From: Allium sativum
Lineage: Eukaryota; Streptophyta; Magnoliopsida; Asparagales; Amaryllidaceae
DNA length: 64,000 nt
Direction of reading: 5' to 3'
Assembly (NCBI GenBank): GCA_030737875.1
Contig: CM060926.1
Span: 314,500,922 to 314,564,921 of the forward strand
The position numbers were made by a program, and so were the translations under genes. This document shows, in pieces, positions 58,755 through 64,000 of the stretch. Numbering within the stretch: position 1 is the first letter of the stretch; each line of letters starts with the position of its first letter. Under the pieces are notes generated by a model. That model saw only the letters and a list, made by a program, of their open reading frames with translations. It had not been told where the DNA came from and did not search any database.

Positions 58755-59763
58755 TGAAAAGAGGCTATGCAGCGGTATAGGATCGTGTAGTATAGAGAAT
58801 AGGATATAATATCTATATAGTAGAGTAGTAAGCAGTAAATCACACAGTCGATTTATACTGGTTCGAAGCACTGTCCTACGTCCAGTCCCAGACTCACTTC
58901 TGGTATTTCACTAACACTAAAACCCTCACTTCACCCGGAGGAATAGGTACACAATTACCCGAACCACTGAACGGGATTTCTTGCCTCAACCACTGAAGAG
59001 GTCTTCACTAATACAGATTAATTGTTGCCTCTTTTGTGTTCTTGATAACACGATTGTCGAATATTAAGTACACCCTTCCTATAGCCTTTCCTTGATGATA
59101 ATCGTGAAGTGCGTGAAGGAATATGGAAGTTTAAAAGTCTCACGTATGAAAGTAGATAGCTTTTTAGAATTTAGAGAGCTTTGAATAAGATAGAGAGAAT
59201 TAGAATAAAATTCGGTGATTAGATCATCTAAGCAATTTTCTATTTATAATATATAAAGTGATACAACTGATCGTGAAGAGATATAGATCAAATAGTTGTG
59301 TCTCTTCATAAAGGATGCAACTCTTTGGAATTCAGATGTCTGAATATAAAATTTAGATGTCTGTTTATCAAGTCAGAAAGGAAATAGTGTATTTCGGGGG
59401 CATTTCAGACGTCTGAAATATATCAACCAGATGTCTGAATATTGTATTTAAAAACATTATGTTTCAGCAAACAGACGTCTGAATTTTTTAGACCAGACAT
59501 CTGTTTTCTATTTCTTGTCTATTCCTTGCCTTGTTTAAATTAGAAAACTATATATATATATATAACGTGTGTGTGTCATCAAGGAAGACTTTAACATATA
59601 AATCTAGGACTAACAGACTCTTACAACATATAAGTGATCTTCGTTTTGTGTTCTTGAATCTGATTGTCAAAAATATCTTCCTGCAACATAGAATTAGTCG
59701 ATAATAATATATATGTACATGTATAGTTGTCATAATCAAAACGCTATATTGCGAGATCCAACA
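58755..59763 (-). repeat. 3' LTR of copia element
   Basis: Collinear with 61761-62783. It includes an array of CAGAYRTCTG palindromes (59330-59505) upstream of a TATA-like TATAAATAG (minus strand, 59248-59240), so the palindromes lie in U3. Confidence 0.95.
59330..59505. promoter_or_regulatory. CAGA(C/T)GTCTG palindrome array in copia U3 (also about 62350-62525)
   Basis: Six copies of the CAGACGTCTG/CAGATGTCTG family lie at about 59331, 59351, 59405, 59429, 59471 and 59493. Perfect ones contain the GACGTC core recognised by plant bZIP factors. The array is conserved in the other LTR with a few changes. Confidence 0.75.
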
Positions 59764-59776
59764 TTCTCCCCCTTTT
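59764..59776 (-). other. Polypurine tract, with a second copy at 60204-60216
   Basis: ttctccccctttttgatgat occurs at 59764 and again at 60204. The second is preceded by a sequence resembling the LTR end (gtatagttgt...tcaaaatccaac, 60161-60188, then 'taaca'), so it looks like an old duplicated LTR edge. Confidence 0.8.
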
Positions 59777-59909
59777 TGATGATGACAACTATATATGTGA
59801 CTCCCCCTGTCAATATGCATATATTTGACATGTACGATCTCTAGAAATTTGAAGTTAATTTGTGGGGCTTTAACATTTCTAGACTATAATGACTTTATAT
59901 AAACTCAAT

Positions 59910-60179
59910 TTATGATGTAAATTCTTCTGAAGCTCTTGAGTCCGTTTCTTCTTGTCTTCTTCCATCATTATAGTCCAAATAGATTTTCAAGCGCCATAAT
60001 AGATATTTAAATGCTCGAACACTACATAATTGGTTAGCATCCTTTATATATATGCTTTTATCCTCTTTTGTACTATGTATCTTCGTATTGAACTTATTTC
60101 TTTTTCTCTTTTTGATACCCATGTACCTGCAAGTTAGCTTAGAGGTTCTTTGGTATAATTGTATAGTTGTTGTCGTCAA
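59910..60179 (-). other. Short frame in copia 3' internal region, probably non-coding
   Basis: An 89-residue open stretch rich in Lys/Arg and Thr lies between the two polypurine tracts. It overlaps the ghost LTR edge and has no domain. I keep it only as a note. Confidence 0.25.
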
Positions 60180-60512
60180 AATCCAACAATAGAGTTTCTA
60201 ACATTCTCCCCCTTTTTGATGATGACAACTATTCAATTTAAAAATATATTCTTTCTATAACATCTTCCTCTATCAATATACACATGAATTTCTCCCCCTT
60301 TATCATTATAAAAAAGAATGAGGGAATGTAATCAATATCGTCGTCTTCTCTTTATTTTCTTCCCCTGAATGTGTGATATATGAATATTTCTTCCCCTAAG
60401 TATGTGACTATTATTTTCCCAAATTCCCTGATTTAGCTTTGAGCTCAGTTTTCAAAGATATTAGATATACTGAAATACCCTTCTTTTTGTTGTGGTGTAC
60501 CTGCAACAAATA

Positions 60513-61709
60513 TTATATATACACTTTGGTACCCACTTTCTCTGTTAGGGTCCAGGGGTTAGAGAGAAGGTAACCATACCACAAGGGTTTAATGGTACCT
60601 TTGAAAATAAAGTTTTTATTTTTAACTACTGAATCAAAATAATCATCAATATATTTTTCTCTGTTTTTCCAATTTTCAGGAACCCAAATACTTAGATAAT
60701 TTCTATTAATATTTCCTTTTGTGCTTCTATTATAAATGTTTCTAGTCATAGAAGCATTTGAATTTCTATAGAAATTTGATCTTCGAGTTACACGTGCTTT
60801 AGTACTAGCAGTTAAATTTTTATAATACATGAAAGCATATCTAATACTAGTTCTATGATTAGTTTTATTATACCCTAAGCCACTTTTATTGTGTAAAGTC
60901 CTAGAGCAAGATAAAATATCATTTAAATCATTTTGACCTTTATTAAATTTTGTGAACTTATTTGTACATTTTTCAAATTTGATTCCAAAGTCGCGATTGA
61001 AATTTTCAAAAGAAGTCTTGCAATCTTTTAAACCAATTTTCTTATTTAATTCAGAATTCTCCCTTTTTAAAGTACTATTCTCATTTTCGAGACGACAACT
61101 TTGAGATCCTGAATTAACTAAAGAAGAGTGTAATTTTTCAAAAATTTTATTCGGATCAGACATTTCATTTTGTAAAGTATTATTATTAACCTTTAAAAAC
61201 TCATATTCTTTAGATAATTCTAAATTATTTTCAGTTAAAGCTCCATTCTCTTTTTCAAGAGACGAAACTAGAGAATTAGAATTACTTAAAGAATCTTCTA
61301 ATGATTCATTTCTATTTTTCAAGAGATCGATTTCGTTTAAAAGAACATTGATTTTATCTTCTAGTCGCTCATTTTCTTTTTGAAGGAAATCTTTTTGAAA
61401 AACAAGCTCTTCTAAGGTATTTTCAAAACATTTGGCTTGTTTGACTAAAAAATTGTTTTCTTCTTTTAATTTTGAATTTTCTTGCTCACAATCTTTAGAC
61501 TTGGCTAAAAATATTGCATTAAGTTTACCCAAACTTTTAAAATCTTTTAATAATTTTTCATGGTCTAATAAAGGATCTTTATATAATGAATCCTCACATA
61601 CCGATTGTGATCTCACTTTAGCCATTAAACATTTGCTTTCTTGCTCTGTCGCTTCTGCTTTGTTGTTCTTCCACTTTCTAATGCCTTTACTAGATTTCTT
61701 TATTGCCAT
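60513..61709 (-). CDS. Coiled-coil Gag-like protein of the copia element (398 aa)
   Basis: The ATG at 61709 is the first after the primer site, about 40 bp inside, and the frame is open for 398 codons. Residues 1-30 are basic (KKSSKGIRKWKNNK). About 25-33 reads ESKCLMAKV, like the CLMA segment that follows the zinc knuckle in copia Gag proteins. About 50-230 is a heptad-rich coiled coil full of Lys/Glu/Asn/Leu (for example LEKENGALTENNLELSKEY). About 290-398 is basic, with Tyr/Asn/Arg. No CCHC knuckle, protease, integrase or RT is present. I infer a Gag C-terminal relic kept open, possibly with a role in particle assembly with a helper element. It could also be merely young and undecayed. Confidence 0.7.
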   Translation of the reverse strand: MAIKKSSKGIRKWKNNKAEATEQESKCLMAKVRSQSVCEDSLYKDPLLDHEKLLKDFKSLGKLNAIFLAKSKDCEQENSKLKEENNFLVKQAKCFENTLEELVFQKDFLQKENERLEDKINVLLNEIDLLKNRNESLEDSLSNSNSLVSSLEKENGALTENNLELSKEYEFLKVNNNTLQNEMSDPNKIFEKLHSSLVNSGSQSCRLENENSTLKRENSELNKKIGLKDCKTSFENFNRDFGIKFEKCTNKFTKFNKGQNDLNDILSCSRTLHNKSGLGYNKTNHRTSIRYAFMYYKNLTASTKARVTRRSNFYRNSNASMTRNIYNRSTKGNINRNYLSIWVPENWKNREKYIDDYFDSVVKNKNFIFKGTIKPLWYGYLLSNPWTLTEKVGTKVYI

Positions 61710-61746
61710 TTATTCTGGGATGTTGTTACGATCTCTAGAATACGAA

Positions 61747-61758
61747 GCTCTGATACCA
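61747..61758 (-). other. Primer-binding site of the copia element
   Basis: The minus strand reads TGGTATCAGAGC, two bases after the 5' LTR edge at 61761. Confidence 0.9.
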
Positions 61759-61760
61759 AC

Positions 61761-62783
61761 TGAAAAGAGGCTATGCAGCGGTATAGGATTGTGTAGTATG
61801 AAGAATAGGATATAATATCTATATAGTAGAGTAGTAAGCAGTAAATCACACAGTCGATTTATACTGGTTCGGACCACTGTCCTACGTCCAGTTCCAGACT
61901 CACTTCTGGTATTTCATTAACACTAAAACCCTTACTTCACCCGGAGGAATAAGTTCACAATTACCCAAACCACTGAACGGGATTTCTTGCCTCAACCACT
62001 GAAGAGGTCTTCACTAATACAGAATAATTGTTGACTCTTTTGTGTTCTTAATAACATGGATTGTCGAATATTAAGTACACCCTTCCTATAGCCTTTCCTT
62101 GATGATAATCGTGAAGTGCGCGAAGGAATATGGAAGTTTAAAAGTCTCAAGTATGAAAGTTGATAGCTTTTTAGAACTTAGAGAGCTTTGAATAAGATAG
62201 AGAGAATTAGAATAAAATTCGGTGATTAGATCATCTAAGCAATTCTCTATTTATAATATATAAAGAGATACAACTGATCGTGAAGAGTTTTGATGAAGAG
62301 ATATGGATTAAATAGTTGTGTCTCTTCATAAAGGATGCAACTCTTTGGAATTCAGATGTCTGAATATAAAATTCAGATGTCTATTTATCAAGTCGGAAAG
62401 GAAATAGTGTATTTTGGGGGCATTTCAGACGTCTGAAATATATCAACTAGACGTTTGAATATTGTATTTAAAAACATTTTGTTTCAGCAAACAGACGTCT
62501 GAATTTTTCAGACCAGACGTTTGTTTTCTGTTTCTTGTCTATTCCTTGCCTTGTTTAAATTATAAAACTATATATATATATAAAACGTGTGTGTGTCATC
62601 AAGGAAGACTTTAACATATAAATCTAGGACTAACAGACTCTAACAACATATAAGTGATCTTCGTTTTGTGTTCTTGAATCTGGTTGTCAAAAATATCTTC
62701 CTGCAACATAGAATTAGTCGATAATAATATATATGTACATGTATAGTTGTCATAATCAAAATGCCATATTGCGAGATCCAATA
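61761..62783 (-). repeat. 5' LTR of copia element
   Basis: Matches 58755-59763 closely. The main difference is a short extra segment near 62284-62300 ('agttttgatgaagag'). The CAGAYRTCTG array is retained. Confidence 0.95.
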
Positions 62784-62788
62784 GGTTC

Positions 62789-63712
62789 AACGCCAGCGTC
62801 GACCTCTTAGGTGCCAGTCTCTTCTCTGTCTCCTCCGATGGCTGTCTTTTTCCCCCATACAGACTTGCAACGTTGCTTGTGATGTACTAGTAGTAGCCGT
62901 AGATGTTTAGGTATTTTCTTTGGTCTATCTTGGTGTTTGTTTTTGCTGGGTCTGAGACTATTGGAGTAGTTTATTTCTGGCTTTGATGGCAGTTGAGATT
63001 TCAATGGGTATGTGCCGTCTCTGAGTTAGTTGGTGGTGGAGCTTTGTTAGTTTGGTTTTCTTTTGTCTGTTTGGTATCTTATTTATTGGTAGTGTCTATC
63101 TGGTTTTGGTTGATATTGTGCTGGTTAGGAGCTGTTCGATCTAGAAGTCGCTGTGTTGCCTTTTCCGTATCTTCATATTCAAGTCTCTATTTGGCACGCA
63201 GTGTTTTTCTAGTCTGTTTTATTTAATCTGGCATAGTGTTTGGATCCAAGCTGTAGTTAATGTGCTCTACTAGCTGCAGTTTGGTTTTGAGTATCTATTG
63301 AGTACTTCAGTTGAGCATTTACAACATTCTGGTGTCAGCAACTCTACTTCTTTCAATCCTCTGCAATATTCCCTCTCTACCAAGCTTCAAAGTTGCTTAT
63401 GTGAATGATGTTTTTCAGCCTAGAGCATAGAAGATTCAGAAGAAATTACATAGATTAGGATTGCTTACAGCCTTGAAATTGTGATTGCTGAGAGCAACAT
63501 CTTATTTGTATTGTATTGCCTTTTCTCTATTCTGAAAATCATCTCACCCTGCGCGGTGTATGTATGGATTATTAGTCTAAGATAAGGCAATTATGTCTAT
63601 AGTATATAGGTATTTAGCATATCTCCTATTTTAGTTTGTATTCATTATTTGTTATACAGAAAAAGTGGTACGGTTCACTATAAAAATTGGCTAGCTTTGC
63701 CCAAAAAAAAAT
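62789..63712 (+). other. Possible LINE or retroposed-sequence tail with A run
   Basis: T/G-rich sequence continues the block cut at 58754 and ends 'ggctagctttgcccaaaaaaaaa' (A run 63704-63712), the style of ending seen in plant LINEs. Frames are short (62993-63226 plus, hydrophobic; 62807-63004 minus) and carry no reverse transcriptase motif. No TSD was identified with certainty. Confidence 0.4.
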
Positions 63713-64000
63713 CGACAGTTAATTTTAATTCTATAAAATAATTAAGTTATTTCTTTCATATTCTTTTCTTTTTTTCATATTCTTTTCAATGTAAATATCG
63801 ATTACTAATGCCAATATAAATATGTATCGATTTTTGGCTCTTTGTATTTTGTAAGTTATCAATTTTCAATTCGCAAACTATGATTACTAAAATTGTAAAA
63901 TAATATGAAATATATAGTTCTTATTCAAGCATAAAAATTGTATTTAATAGTTTCACTTACACAAATTTTTTTTTTTAATAAATCCTATTTTTGCATGAAA
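63713..64000. other. AT-rich DNA, nothing recognised
   Basis: It contains 'ccaatataaatatgtat' (63810-63826), shared with 58511-58561. There are no frames, boxes or repeat ends. Confidence 0.5.

Larger units (their letters stand above)
58755..62783 (-). mobile_element. Non-autonomous Ty1/copia-type LTR element, TSD GGTTC
   Basis: LTRs are 58755-59763 (1009 bp) and 61761-62783 (1023 bp). The TSD GGTTC occurs at 58750-58754 and 62784-62788. The minus strand has a tRNA-iMet primer site (TGGTATCAGAGC, 61758-61747) and a polypurine tract AAAAGGGGGAGAA next to TGTTGGATCT. The interior is 2.0 kb with one long minus-strand frame and no protease, integrase or RT. The right outer terminus is TA in place of CA. 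Confidence 0.95.

Noticed and set aside
62993..63226. 77-aa hydrophobic plus-strand frame
   Set aside because: T/G-rich composition gives Leu/Val/Phe/Trp/Ser runs. There is no start context, homology clue or partner gene.

Overview
The window is nuclear DNA of a flowering plant, most likely a eudicot, taken from repeat-dense intergenic DNA. The signs are AT-rich composition, plant-type Ty3/gypsy and Ty1/copia LTRs with tRNA-iMet primer sites, a plant L1-type LINE, and CACTA transposons with TNP2- and Transposase_24-type fragments. I found no intact host gene, rRNA gene, functional tRNA gene or CRISPR array. Almost every readable protein belongs to a transposable element and most are broken.

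Layout. 1-806 is a partial minus-strand LTR inserted in the 5' LTR of a giant-LTR element (807-10111; 3' LTR about 6.1 kb, internal region only about 1.05 kb). 10112-14921 is degraded sequence with a solo LTR (10715-11892, TSD TGAAG) that split an old coding remnant, and a GGATAC-rich foldback region. 14922-43382 is a CACTA transposon exploded by nested insertions: solo LTR 1 (16451-22260, TSD ATAAG/GTAAG) and, 142 bp further on, solo LTR 2 in the opposite orientation (22403-42268, TSD CCTGT/CTTGT). Solo LTR 2 was split by a LINE (24261-39728, 17-bp TSD), whose ORF2 was in turn split by a gag/pol-poor Ty3 element with LTRs of about 4.1 kb (28560-39199, TSD GAATC). This is four levels of nesting, and the TSDs resolve each level.

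43383-55640 reads as a rearranged tandem copy of the LTR-bearing 3' part of the same CACTA plus its flank. It carries a small inverted piece at the junction (about 44455-44600) and was later hit by a non-autonomous Tat/Athila-like element (47895-54442, TSD TATAT). 55411-58266 is a second CACTA family with a decayed Transposase_24 gene on the minus strand; one of its introns holds a MITE. 58755-62783 is a non-autonomous copia element (TSD GGTTC) whose only large open frame is a 398-aa coiled-coil Gag-like protein. The remainder, to 64000, is a possible LINE tail and AT-rich DNA.

How the parts relate. The order of events can be read from the TSDs: CACTA, then solo LTR 1, then tandem duplication, then solo LTR 2, LINE and the long-LTR element in copy 1 and the Tat-like element in copy 2. 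Recurring themes are LTR elements without pol, short palindrome arrays inside LTRs, Pol III-type tRNA-like boxes, two clear foldbacks (15943-16139 and 57457-57680), and decay of just one outer LTR terminus in four separate insertions.
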